5,061 bases of DNA from contig CALCBO010000038.1 in the NCBI GenBank assembly GCA_937897245.1, forward strand, positions 1 through 5,061, read 5' to 3'. The translations under genes and the position numbers were made by a program. The notes below the pieces were generated by a model, which was not told where the DNA came from, ran no database searches, and saw only the letters and a program-made list of their open reading frames with translations. Origin of the DNA: an uncultured Caryophanales bacterium (GTDB lineage Bacteria > Bacillota_I > Bacilli_A > RF39 > UBA660). How positions within the stretch are numbered: position 1 is the stretch's first letter; every line of letters begins with the position of its first letter. Below, piece after piece: positions 1-5,006 of the stretch.

Positions 1-533
1 ATAAACGATTCTAAATAACCTATATAATACAAACTAGAAACATAACTTATCATTAATGATATTACTAATAAAATCGTATTTATTATCATTTCTAGTTTAT
101 TTATCTCTTGTTTAGTTATTTTACTTATAATGTAATAAAATAATATGCTTGCTAAATATGATAAATAATAAAACCATTTATATCGTGCAAACGGAAAAGT
201 GATACTAAAATTACCAAGGAATAAGAATATAAAACGAAATAAACCACTAATAATTATATATTTTGTATAAGAAACATATCCTTCTATTTTATTATTAGAG
301 CATATAATAATAACTCCTATACTTAGAATATAAGACATCATTGTTATAAGAATATTAAAAGACACATGGTATAAAGATATTATTGCTAAAACAACTTTTA
401 ATACATATGTTGCAAAAACAGCCATAATTTTATTTTTGTTTATAATAATATTTTTATCAATAATCAAAACCAACAATAGCATTATACATTCAATTCCATT
501 TTTTAAAATAAATTCTGTAACTATTGGTATCAT
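1..533 (-). CDS. Multi-pass membrane protein, probable AgrC-like sensor kinase N-terminal domain (partial)
   Basis: An open frame of 177 codons starts at ATG 533-531 and runs off base 1 without a stop, so the C-terminus is missing. The visible part is almost all membrane. About six hydrophobic spans lie near residues 12-25, 37-55, 59-78, 91-108, 121-138 and 148-172. Lysine-rich loops (26-36, 79-91, 139-147) are separated by short or aromatic loops, and the positive-inside rule places the N-terminus outside. AgrC-type peptide sensors have such a domain of roughly 200 residues before a GHKL kinase, and a sensor is expected beside the AgrD-like peptide and receiver genes. The kinase part is not visible, so this is inference from topology and context. 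The His and Cys motifs of AgrB are absent, which argues against the peptide protease. The start lies 4 bases after the stop of the upstream secreted-protein gene, with AAGG 9 bases before the ATG inside that gene, suggesting translational coupling. Confidence 0.55.
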   Translation of the reverse strand, partial: MIPIVTEFILKNGIECIMLLLVLIIDKNIIINKNKIMAVFATYVLKVVLAIISLYHVSFNILITMMSYILSIGVIIICSNNKIEGYVSYTKYIIISGLFRFIFLFLGNFSITFPFARYKWFYYLSYLASILFYYIISKITKQEINKLEMIINTILLVISLMISYVSSLYYIGYLESF

Positions 534-537
534 AAAT

Positions 538-960
538 CTATACCTTGACATTTTTCACATTTACATCTAATACATTAGTATCAAGCCATTGTACAATTAC
601 AGTTATACTCATTGTTTCTTTGTCTAACTTTGTACCATAACTTCCGTTAATACGTATATTGCTATTCGTATTGCCATAGATTTCTGGTTTAGTACTTATA
701 ACGGCAACAAGATCACCATTTTCATCATTGTATCTAATTTTAACAGCAACTCGCACTGAATAGTTTTCTGTACGTGCGGAATTATTATTTCCATCATAAT
801 CATTTGGAAATTCCAAAACACCATTCATATAAACCATAACTGTTGTTTCTTGATATATATCCAATAATTCCGCATCACTACCTGTCATAGCATTACATTC
901 AACACAACAAAACAACACCATTGAAAAAATAACTCCAAAAACTGCAATAATTTTTTTCAC
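538..960 (-). CDS. Small secreted protein of unknown function, GTG start
   Basis: I do not recognise the family. The 140-residue product starts MKKIIAVFGVIF and has a lysine n-region, a hydrophobic core and a probable signal peptidase I site after Cys-Asn-Ala at about residue 24. No lipobox is seen. The mature part (about 116 residues) has no cysteine, is polar, and alternates short hydrophobic stretches such as VRVAVKIRY and SITVIVQWL with Asn/Asp/Gly-rich turns, as in a small beta-sheet protein. The longer frame opens at an ATG at 996, but that start lacks a ribosome binding site. GAGGTG at 968-973 lies 7 bases before GTG 960, which gives the textbook signal peptide, so I chose GTG. The gene sits 35 bases after the receiver gene and 4 bases before the membrane protein gene, inside the autoinducer operon. 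It may be an exported effector or accessory protein of the peptide system, but nothing in its sequence proves this. Confidence 0.75.
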   Translation of the reverse strand: MKKIIAVFGVIFSMVLFCCVECNAMTGSDAELLDIYQETTVMVYMNGVLEFPNDYDGNNNSARTENYSVRVAVKIRYNDENGDLVAVISTKPEIYGNTNSNIRINGSYGTKLDKETMSITVIVQWLDTNVLDVNVKNVKV

Positions 961-967
961 TTTTATA

Positions 968-973
968 CACCTC
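968..973 (-). promoter_or_regulatory. Ribosome binding site that fixes the GTG start of the secreted protein
   Basis: On the minus strand GAGGTG is followed by 7 bases and GTG at 960. It overlaps the in-frame ATGs at 978 and 975, so those cannot be served by it. The upstream ATG at 996 is preceded only by an AT-rich stretch. Confidence 0.7.
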
Positions 974-995
974 ATCATTTCTTCACTAAAAATCA

Positions 996-1289
996 TTACA
1001 TATATATAATAGTTTTGTTTATATCCATTTCAAAAATAAGATCATTATGGTTTGATATAAAAATAATAGGAGTTTTAGGGTATTTTTCTTTAATCTGTTT
1101 TGCAATAGAAATTCCATTGTTCTCTTTTAAAATAATATCACAAAAAATAGCATAGTATGATTTCTCGGAAAGAATATTCATTGATAAATATTCTGAAAAA
1201 TAACAAAATGAATTTGTAAATTCTTTCTTTAGAATTGTAATTAATTTATCTGCAAATATTTTGTCATCATCTATAATTAAGAAATTCAT
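996..1289 (-). CDS. Truncated response regulator: receiver domain without output domain
   Basis: The 97-residue product is a CheY-like receiver of the kind found in AgrA/LytTR regulators. The start MNFLIIDDDK supplies the acidic pocket (Asp7-Asp9), Asp51 in AIFCDIILKENNG is the phospho-acceptor, and Ser79 in PIIFISNHN is the conserved Ser/Thr at the end of beta-4. The protein stops about 18 residues later, before the conserved Lys of beta-5, and has no LytTR DNA-binding domain. Full family members are about 230-250 residues. The last dozen residues (MDINKTIIYM) do not look like a receiver end, so a deletion joining foreign sequence is likely. AAGGAG inside the last codons of the upstream peptide gene lies 8 bases before the ATG, and the peptide stop overlaps this start (TAATG), so translation is coupled. 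The missing domain is not found in other frames downstream. It may be a dead remnant or a receiver-only phosphate sink. Confidence 0.8.
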   Translation of the reverse strand: MNFLIIDDDKIFADKLITILKKEFTNSFCYFSEYLSMNILSEKSYYAIFCDIILKENNGISIAKQIKEKYPKTPIIFISNHNDLIFEMDINKTIIYM

Positions 1290-1420
1290 TATTTATTCTC
1301 CTTTTTTAACATTTTAGGAACATCCGGTTCATATGTATTTAATTTCGATGGAGTTGAAACACATATTATAGCTATAATGCTTAATATTTTAACTAATGCA
1401 TTTAAAGTCTTTTTCTTCAT
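1289..1420 (-). CDS. agrD: AgrD-like cyclic (thio)lactone autoinducer precursor
   Basis: This 43-residue gene has the three-part AgrD plan. Residues 1-20 form a lysine-started hydrophobic, potentially amphipathic leader (MKKKTLNALVKIL then SIIAIIC). A short core follows. Residues 30-43 form the charged tail YEPDVPKMLKKENK, which matches the clostridial and staphylococcal tail pattern (EP/VP...L) cut by AgrB. Aligned on the tail, the five-residue ring position of known peptides (CDFIM before DEVEVPKEL in Staphylococcus aureus) falls on Ser25-Lys-Leu-Asn-Thr29. The ring would then be a Ser lactone, not a Cys thiolactone. Cys20 or Ser22 could give a larger ring. A near-consensus Shine-Dalgarno (AAAGGATGTGAT, 1427-1438) lies 6 bases before the ATG, and a good promoter lies just upstream. 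It is the first gene of the operon and overlaps the receiver gene by one base. The family call is by pattern only. agrB is not in the window. The gene symbol marks the family, not proven function. Confidence 0.75.
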   Translation of the reverse strand: MKKKTLNALVKILSIIAIICVSTPSKLNTYEPDVPKMLKKENK

Positions 1421-1426
1421 GAATAT

Positions 1427-1438
1427 ATCACATCCTTT
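1427..1438 (-). promoter_or_regulatory. Strong ribosome binding site of the AgrD-like gene
   Basis: The minus strand reads AAAGGATGTGAT, one base away from the extended anti-16S complement AAAGGAGGTGAT, with 6 bases to the ATG at 1420. It supports the short gene as a real, well-translated one. Confidence 0.7.
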
Positions 1439-1456
1439 TTTTTATTATAATAAATT

Positions 1457-1486
1457 ATTATAAAGAAATGAAAAAGTTTTTGTCGA
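1457..1486 (-). promoter_or_regulatory. Predicted sigma-A-type promoter of the autoinducer operon
   Basis: On the minus strand the -35 box TCGACA (1486-1481, one mismatch to TTGACA) is followed by an 18-base spacer and a perfect -10 box TATAAT (1462-1457). Transcription would start near 1450, giving a leader of about 30 bases before the AgrD-like ATG. AT-rich DNA yields chance matches, but the spacing and position relative to the first gene are right. Confidence 0.6.
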
Positions 1487-1560
1487 AAAAAGAACAAAAA
1501 CTGACGAAATTAACAATTTTATTTGTGAATCTACTATTTTTTGATAGTGAAGTTTATATT

Positions 1561-1608
1561 AATAAGTTTGCATAAATTGATAAAAATTAAATTTATCAGT
1601 AATAAGTT
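1561..1608. repeat. Palindrome bracketed by an 8-bp direct repeat upstream of the autoinducer promoter
   Basis: AATAAGTT occurs at 1561-1568 and again at 1601-1608, 40 bases apart. Between them TGATAAA (1578-1584) and TTTATCA (1592-1598) form perfect 7-bp arms around a 7-base loop. It lies about 90 bases upstream of the -35 box and just after the end of the ankyrin pseudogene on the minus strand. It could be an operator or a weak terminator, but in such AT-rich DNA chance is possible. Apart from this and the promoter and ribosome binding site, I see nothing in the gene-free stretch 1421-1638. Confidence 0.3.
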
Positions 1609-1638
1609 ACAAGTTCTCACTTATATATTTTTTTGTTT

Positions 1639-2229
1639 TTATAAAGTGATAATTTCAGGATTAATTCAATAGCTTCCATATTCACGATTTAAAGCAGTTT
1701 GTCCATAATTGTTTATTACTCTATACTCAGATCATTATCTGTTAAAAATTGGATACCAACTACTTTGATTCAATCTACAAAGTTCAATAATGGTGGGAAT
1801 TTTTTATCACATCCCATATCTTTTATTATTTCAAGTAAACCAACATCAGTAGTATAGTAACAATAGAAAAAAATTGTTTGCTGACTTCTTTAACAAATTC
1901 TTCTCTATACTTTTTATAGATATAGCGAATAATATCAAGAGAGTATTGGAAAGTAATTTTTAATGTACGATAGCTAAAAATATTTTTCTGATATCAGCAC
2001 CTTTTTCGGCAATTGTTTTAAACGATTCAAGAATATTATTTTCTGCTCATATTTCTAATAGTGAATCAGTGTATTGAAGTTTCTTATTTAGTGGTGTCTT
2101 GTTTGTTTTCTCAAGATATTTCATGATTTTATCAGAATCATTTAAATAAAATGCATAAACCAATGTTTATTTAATTATCTCTTCCTTCATTGATTTTTTT
2201 AATTTTTCTTTATCTTTATCTCTAGAAAG
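1639..2229 (-). pseudogene. Ankyrin-repeat protein pseudogene
   Basis: Joining three or four minus-strand frames restores a single protein with ankyrin-repeat features. One repeat contains AENNILESFKTIAEKGADI (about 2046-1990). A second contains IKVVGIQFLTDNDLSIE followed by NNYGQTALNREYG (about 1769-1675). Both follow the helix-turn-helix and G-A-D-I / N-x-x-G-x-T-A-L pattern of ankyrin repeats. The frame is broken by TAA at 2169-2167, TGA at 2049-2047 and TGA at 1772-1770. Frameshifts lie near 1976-1987 and 1867-1873 (both homopolymer runs) and near 1719. The two internal TGA codons fall where ankyrin repeats often have Gly, so a single GGA-to-TGA change explains each. No good start codon is seen, so the N-terminus may be lost too. 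Ankyrin repeats bind proteins; the partner of the ancestor cannot be told. There is no sign of expression as a unit. Confidence 0.7.
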
Positions 2230-2256
2230 TTATAGAGTATTCTTGAAATAAAATTT

Positions 2257-2311
2257 ATTAGCACATCTCACTATAACCTAATTCAACATTATAGTGAGAT
2301 ATTATTTTGTG
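2257..2311. repeat. 55-bp direct repeat, left copy
   Basis: This stretch is identical, base for base, to 5007-5061. Identity ends on the left exactly at 2257/5007 (T against the last A of the IS), and on the right the window ends, so the repeat may continue. It encodes the last 17 codons and stop of the minus-strand gene remnant 2258-2459. Confidence 0.95.
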
Positions 2312-2459
2312 TTCATAAAGCTTATGACATACATATTTAAAAATATGAATTCCATATTCTTTCATATGTTTGAAGTATTCTTGGCATTTCTCAAAGACAT
2401 TATTATCTAAGTGATTATTGTACTCAATTTTTCCATTACAAACTCGATATAATATAGAG
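2258..2459 (-). pseudogene. 3' end of an unrecognised gene, cut off by the IS21 element
   Basis: The minus-strand frame is open from the left IS end (2459) to a TAA at 2260-2258. It encodes about 66 residues, rich in Tyr, His, Cys and charged residues and ending HYNVELGYSEMC. I do not recognise the family. The frame only continues into the IS terminal repeat, where a TTG at 2464 is the sole start candidate and lacks a ribosome binding site, so the true 5' part was lost or separated by the insertion. The last 55 bases recur at the right end of the window, where the same C-terminus and stop lie one base from the right IS end. An undamaged copy of the gene may therefore continue beyond 5061. It is followed after about 30 bases by the ankyrin pseudogene in the same direction, possibly a former operon partner. 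Confidence 0.5.
2265..2300. repeat. Perfect 12-bp inverted repeat (stem-loop), also at 5015-5050
   Basis: ATCTCACTATAA (2265-2276) and TTATAGTGAGAT (2289-2300) are exact reverse complements around a 12-base loop. It lies in the last codons of the minus-strand remnant, and a T-rich stretch follows in that direction after the stop, so it may act as that gene's terminator. The second copy begins 8 bases inside the right IS junction. Confidence 0.6.
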
Positions 2460-2489
2460 TGCAAAGGATAAAATAATAATGTAGGAAAG
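2460..2489 (+). repeat. Left terminal inverted repeat of the IS21 element
   Basis: Read inward from TGCAAAGG, 24 of 30 bases match the right end read inward from TGCAAAAG, ending in the shared GGAAAG. The outer boundary is set by this match and by the start of the interrupted reading frame next to it. Confidence 0.85.
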
Positions 2490-2532
2490 AGACTAAATAA
2501 AAATGTCGGAAAACCTACAAAATTATTTTGTC
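2466..2532. repeat. Three copies of the transposase-site repeat at the left IS end (L1, L2, inverted L3)
   Basis: A motif close to GACAAAATAAWAATGTNGG occurs at 2466-2488 (L1), 2491-2513 (L2) and inverted at 2514-2532 (L3). L2 and L3 face each other across four A's, 14 of 19 positions pairing. IS21-family ends are known to carry multiple such repeats as binding sites for IstA, so this role is inferred by family. Confidence 0.65.
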
Positions 2533-2546
2533 TTTTTTTATCTTTT

Positions 2547-2573
2547 AGTACTATCTCTATAGGAGGTAGTACT
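2547..2573 (+). promoter_or_regulatory. Hairpin that masks the istA ribosome binding site
   Basis: AGTACTATCTC (2547-2557) pairs with GAGGTAGTACT (2563-2573) over 11 positions, ten Watson-Crick and one G-U, with a 5-base loop. The 3' arm and loop contain the AGGAGG Shine-Dalgarno (2561-2566), which lies 8 bases before the istA ATG. A transcript entering from outside the IS would fold this stem and hide the site. One that starts inside or after the 5' arm would not. Such protection from read-through is known in IS10 and IS50; here it is inferred from sequence. Confidence 0.55.
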
Positions 2574-2574
2574 A

Positions 2575-4170
2575 ATGAATATAAATATAGTAATCAAATT
2601 AGAAGCAGACTTTTTATTGATGGAAGCAAATGGAATCAAGCCTAATTATGCTGAGCTTGGAAGGAAGTACAATCTAGATTATCGTACTGTTAAAAAATAT
2701 CATCAAGGTTATAAAGGTAAACCTAAAAACAGAAATAAACCAAGTAAGCTTGATAATTATAAGGAGGTGATTAAACAAAAACTAGAGATTCCTAGAAATA
2801 GTAGAAAAAGTGTTTATGAGTTTCTTGTAGATATATATGGAGTTGATCTTATTGGTTCATATTCTAATTTTAAGATTTATTGTAAAAAGAATAAACTTAA
2901 ACCTAGCAATGGTACATCTGGTGGTAATACAAGATTTGAAACTGAACCTGGTGATATCGCTGAATGTGACTGGAAAGAATCCGTACATCTTGTATCAAAA
3001 AATGGTGAAGCATTTATAGTGAATATATTTCATCTCGTTCTAAAGTTCTCCAGATACAGTTATCTTGAAATCACTTTATCAAGAGAACAGACTGTAGTTT
3101 TCAGATGTCTGATTAATGCGTTTAATTATTATGGTGGAATTCCTGAAAGAATACTGTTTGACAACATGTCAACTGTTGTAGATGTGTCAGTCAGATCAAA
3201 AAGAATCAACAGTAAAATAATTCAGTTCTCAAAAGACATTAATTTTAAGGTTCAGACATGTAAAGCAAGACATCCGTTCACAAAAGGAACTAATGAAGCC
3301 AGAAACAAAATTATTGACTGGTTAAGAAGCTACAACGATGAATTTGAAACATTCGAAGATCTTCAGAAGATTGTTGATAAAATTAATATGAAGATGAATA
3401 CAGAAATATGTGAAGGAACAGACATGCCACCTTGTGTTCTCTTTTATAAAGAAAAAGAATACTTAAATCCATTGCCTGATTCAGCTGTTATAGACAGATA
3501 CACTGCACCGACCAAAGTACTTGTATCACATCAGCAGCTGATAACCTACAAGGGAATTAAATATTCAGTAGATAAAAGTTATATCGGTGAATACGTTCAG
3601 CCAGAAGAATTCAATGATAAACTTCAAATATATTATAAAGGAAAACTGATTCAAATACATCAGTTATCTCAAAATCCGATCAACTACACTGAAGATCATT
3701 ACAGACAGTCCTTATCAAAAGCAGTAAAACAGGAAAATATTGATGAAATTGTATTGAATAATCTTAAAATAATGGATTCAATACTTGATATTAGAAAAGT
3801 AACAGTAACTAAAACTGATGCAGTAAAATCACATGAGGCATTACTTGCTTATCTTGTTTCACATGGTGCTTTAAGCTCCTGGATTAAACGTTTTATTCAG
3901 TCTCTTACAAAAGAGGATAGGATTATATTCTATGATGAACTTATTAAAATGTTGCCCTATGTCATAAATGAGGAAGAATTCTTCAATGCATTTAAACATG
4001 CAGTAAATAAAGATAATGTTCGTCTTACAAGAGTATATTTCTGGGGATTAGATATTTTAGGAAATTATGAGATTTTAAGTGAAGAGGGATATTCTTCAAT
4101 TTACAGAGATTTTGAAAAAGAAACTAATGAATATCTTCTTGATGTGAAAGAAGGTATGGAGGAAAGATAA
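2575..4170 (+). CDS. istA: IS21-family DDE transposase IstA
   Basis: This 531-residue protein catalyses DNA strand cleavage and transfer of the element. The N-terminus has a helix-turn-helix at about residues 24-45 (NYAELGRKYNLDYRTVKKYH) that would bind the IS ends. The RNase-H-fold catalytic core follows. Asp132 in AECDWKE, Asp196 in RILFDNMSTVV and Glu241 in TKGTNEARNKI fit the DDE triad of the family, where the first Asp is followed by Trp and the second by Asn. Residues about 313-365 (ITYKGIKYSVDKSYIGEYV) match the small beta-barrel after the core. About 150 residues of helical C-terminus follow. The length is slightly above many IstA proteins (about 400-520). The ATG is preceded by AGGAGG at 8 bases. 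The stop is 2 bases before istB, so the two are co-translated and the proteins act together. No frameshift or missing catalytic residue is seen, so it should be active. Confidence 0.96.
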   Translation: MNINIVIKLEADFLLMEANGIKPNYAELGRKYNLDYRTVKKYHQGYKGKPKNRNKPSKLDNYKEVIKQKLEIPRNSRKSVYEFLVDIYGVDLIGSYSNFKIYCKKNKLKPSNGTSGGNTRFETEPGDIAECDWKESVHLVSKNGEAFIVNIFHLVLKFSRYSYLEITLSREQTVVFRCLINAFNYYGGIPERILFDNMSTVVDVSVRSKRINSKIIQFSKDINFKVQTCKARHPFTKGTNEARNKIIDWLRSYNDEFETFEDLQKIVDKINMKMNTEICEGTDMPPCVLFYKEKEYLNPLPDSAVIDRYTAPTKVLVSHQQLITYKGIKYSVDKSYIGEYVQPEEFNDKLQIYYKGKLIQIHQLSQNPINYTEDHYRQSLSKAVKQENIDEIVLNNLKIMDSILDIRKVTVTKTDAVKSHEALLAYLVSHGALSSWIKRFIQSLTKEDRIIFYDELIKMLPYVINEEEFFNAFKHAVNKDNVRLTRVYFWGLDILGNYEILSEEGYSSIYRDFEKETNEYLLDVKEGMEER

Positions 4171-4172
4171 GA

Positions 4173-4928
4173 ATGAGTACAATCAATGAATTAATGAACA
4201 ACCTTGAAACATTAAAACTATTAAAAATAAAAGAAAATATAAATAGTTATCTTGATATGGTGTCTAATGGTGTAAAAACACCATTAGATGCTTTAAATGA
4301 ATTAGTTAAAATGGAAATAACCAGTCGTGATGATATGGCAATTATAAGCTGTGTAAAAGTAGCTAATTTCCCATTTCAGAGAGATATAAAGGATTTTGAC
4401 TTTGGATTTCAGCCTTCAATTGACAAAAATAAAATAATGGATTTAATTTCATTAAGATTTATCGAAACAAATGAAAATATTATATTATGCGGAACACCAG
4501 GAGTTGGTAAGACACATTTAGCTGTCGCTATTGGAACTGCAGCTGCCAGACAAAGATATTCAGTATATTTTATATCGTTTCATGAATTAATTACACAGTT
4601 AAGAAAAGCAAAGTATGAAAACAGACTTGAAGCAAGAATCAAATGGTTCTGCAGATATAAAATACTTGTGGTTGATGAGGTGGGATATGAAAAAATGGAT
4701 AATGATACAGCTAACCTTTTTTTTAATCTAATAGCTAAAAGATATGAAAAATCGAGTACAATTATTACTACAAATTTAACATTCTCTAAATGGCCTGATG
4801 TATTTGGAGATCCGGTATTAACTAATGCACTATTAGATAGATTACTTCATCACTGTTCAGTATTAAATATAAATGGTCCGTCATATCGTTTGAAAAATCA
4901 GCTTCAGTACTTAACGGAATCTGATTAA
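4173..4928 (+). CDS. istB: IS21-family helper ATPase IstB
   Basis: This 251-residue AAA+ ATPase, related to DnaA and DnaC, assembles on target DNA and passes it to IstA. Residues 1-60 are helical. Walker A is GTPGVGKT (residues 107-114), Walker B is ILVVDEVG with Asp168-Glu169, and Asn201 in TIITTNLTFSKW is at the sensor-1 position. Arg223 in ALLDRLLHHC fits the arginine finger and Arg239 in GPSYRLK fits sensor 2. The length is normal for the family (about 250). GGAGGA at 4158-4163, inside the end of istA, is 9 bases before the ATG, which fits translational coupling. All key residues are present and the gene looks intact. A perfect 11-bp hairpin lies in codons 31-39. Confidence 0.96.
   Translation: MSTINELMNNLETLKLLKIKENINSYLDMVSNGVKTPLDALNELVKMEITSRDDMAIISCVKVANFPFQRDIKDFDFGFQPSIDKNKIMDLISLRFIETNENIILCGTPGVGKTHLAVAIGTAAARQRYSVYFISFHELITQLRKAKYENRLEARIKWFCRYKILVVDEVGYEKMDNDTANLFFNLIAKRYEKSSTIITTNLTFSKWPDVFGDPVLTNALLDRLLHHCSVLNINGPSYRLKNQLQYLTESD
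4263..4288 (+). repeat. Perfect 11-bp hairpin with AAAA loop inside istB
   Basis: TCTAATGGTGT (4263-4273) and ACACCATTAGA (4278-4288) are exact reverse complements around an AAAA tetraloop, about 90 bases after the istB start. The stem can be extended to about 15 pairs (4259-4292) by one G-C and three G-U pairs. It encodes part of the N-terminal helical region. It may be a translation pause, an attenuator or chance. Confidence 0.6.
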
Positions 4929-4931
4929 TAA

Positions 4932-4975
4932 GGACAAAATAAAAATGTTGGTTTTCCTACATTATTATTTTGTCC
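4932..4975 (+). terminator. Long hairpin after istB made of facing end repeats R3 and R2; possible terminator
   Basis: The arms at 4932-4951 and 4956-4975 pair at 18 of 20 positions around a TTTT loop closed by two G-C pairs, starting 3 bases after the istB stop. Each arm is a copy of the IS-end repeat, the second one inverted, so the same DNA may serve as transposase binding site and as transcript end. The run after the stem (ACTTT) is a weak U-tract, so termination is uncertain. Confidence 0.5.
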
Positions 4976-4976
4976 A

Positions 4977-5006
4977 CTTTCCAACATTTTTATATTGACT
5001 TTTGCA
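4977..5006 (-). repeat. Right terminal inverted repeat of the IS21 element
   Basis: On the minus strand this begins TGCAAAAGTC and ends TGTTGGAAAG, matching the left end at 24 of 30 positions. It includes the outermost right repeat R1 (4978-4999). The last base, 5006, is also where identity to the 55-bp flanking repeat begins to fail, which confirms the IS boundary independently. Confidence 0.88.

Larger units (their letters stand above)
2460..5006 (+). mobile_element. Complete IS21-family insertion sequence with istA and istB
   Basis: The element is 2547 bp, within the usual 2-2.5 kb range of the family, and runs from TGCAAA at 2460 to TTTGCA at 5006, the TG...CA ends typical of IS21. It holds the two diagnostic genes in the usual order, 2 bases apart, both intact. 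The ends match as imperfect terminal inverted repeats and carry further sub-terminal copies of a shared motif. No short direct target duplication is seen: the left flank ends ATATAGAG and the right flank begins ATTAGCAC. IS21 elements usually leave 4-8 bp, so either rearrangement or a longer duplication has occurred at this site. The intact genes and ends suggest a recently active copy. Confidence 0.92.

Noticed and set aside
961..996. ATG at 996 as the start of the secreted protein
   Set aside because: It lacks a ribosome binding site and would add 12 residues before a standard signal peptide; the GTG at 960 has GAGGTG at proper spacing.
1487..1560. AgrA-type direct repeats upstream of the autoinducer promoter
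   Set aside because: Only weak GTTAAT and CAGTTTTTG-like matches at the wrong spacing were seen, which is expected by chance in AT-rich DNA.
1639..2229. TGA read as Trp (alternative genetic code), since several TGA codons interrupt the ankyrin frames and no intact gene here ends in TGA
   Set aside because: TAA stops and frameshifts interrupt the same gene, the TGA positions match Gly sites of ankyrin repeats, and the intact genes use TGG for Trp.
2460..2464. TTG at 2464 as the start of an intact 68-residue gene
   Set aside because: The codon lies in the IS terminal repeat and has no ribosome binding site; the frame is simply cut by the insertion.
2466..2532. The short repeats near the IS left end as a CRISPR array
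   Set aside because: There are only two direct copies and one inverted copy without spacers, and the same set is mirrored at the right IS end, as expected for transposase sites.
2837..3019. A 60-codon plus-strand frame inside istA
   Set aside because: It lies wholly within istA in another frame, has no ribosome binding site and no recognisable features; istA carries the conserved catalytic motifs there.
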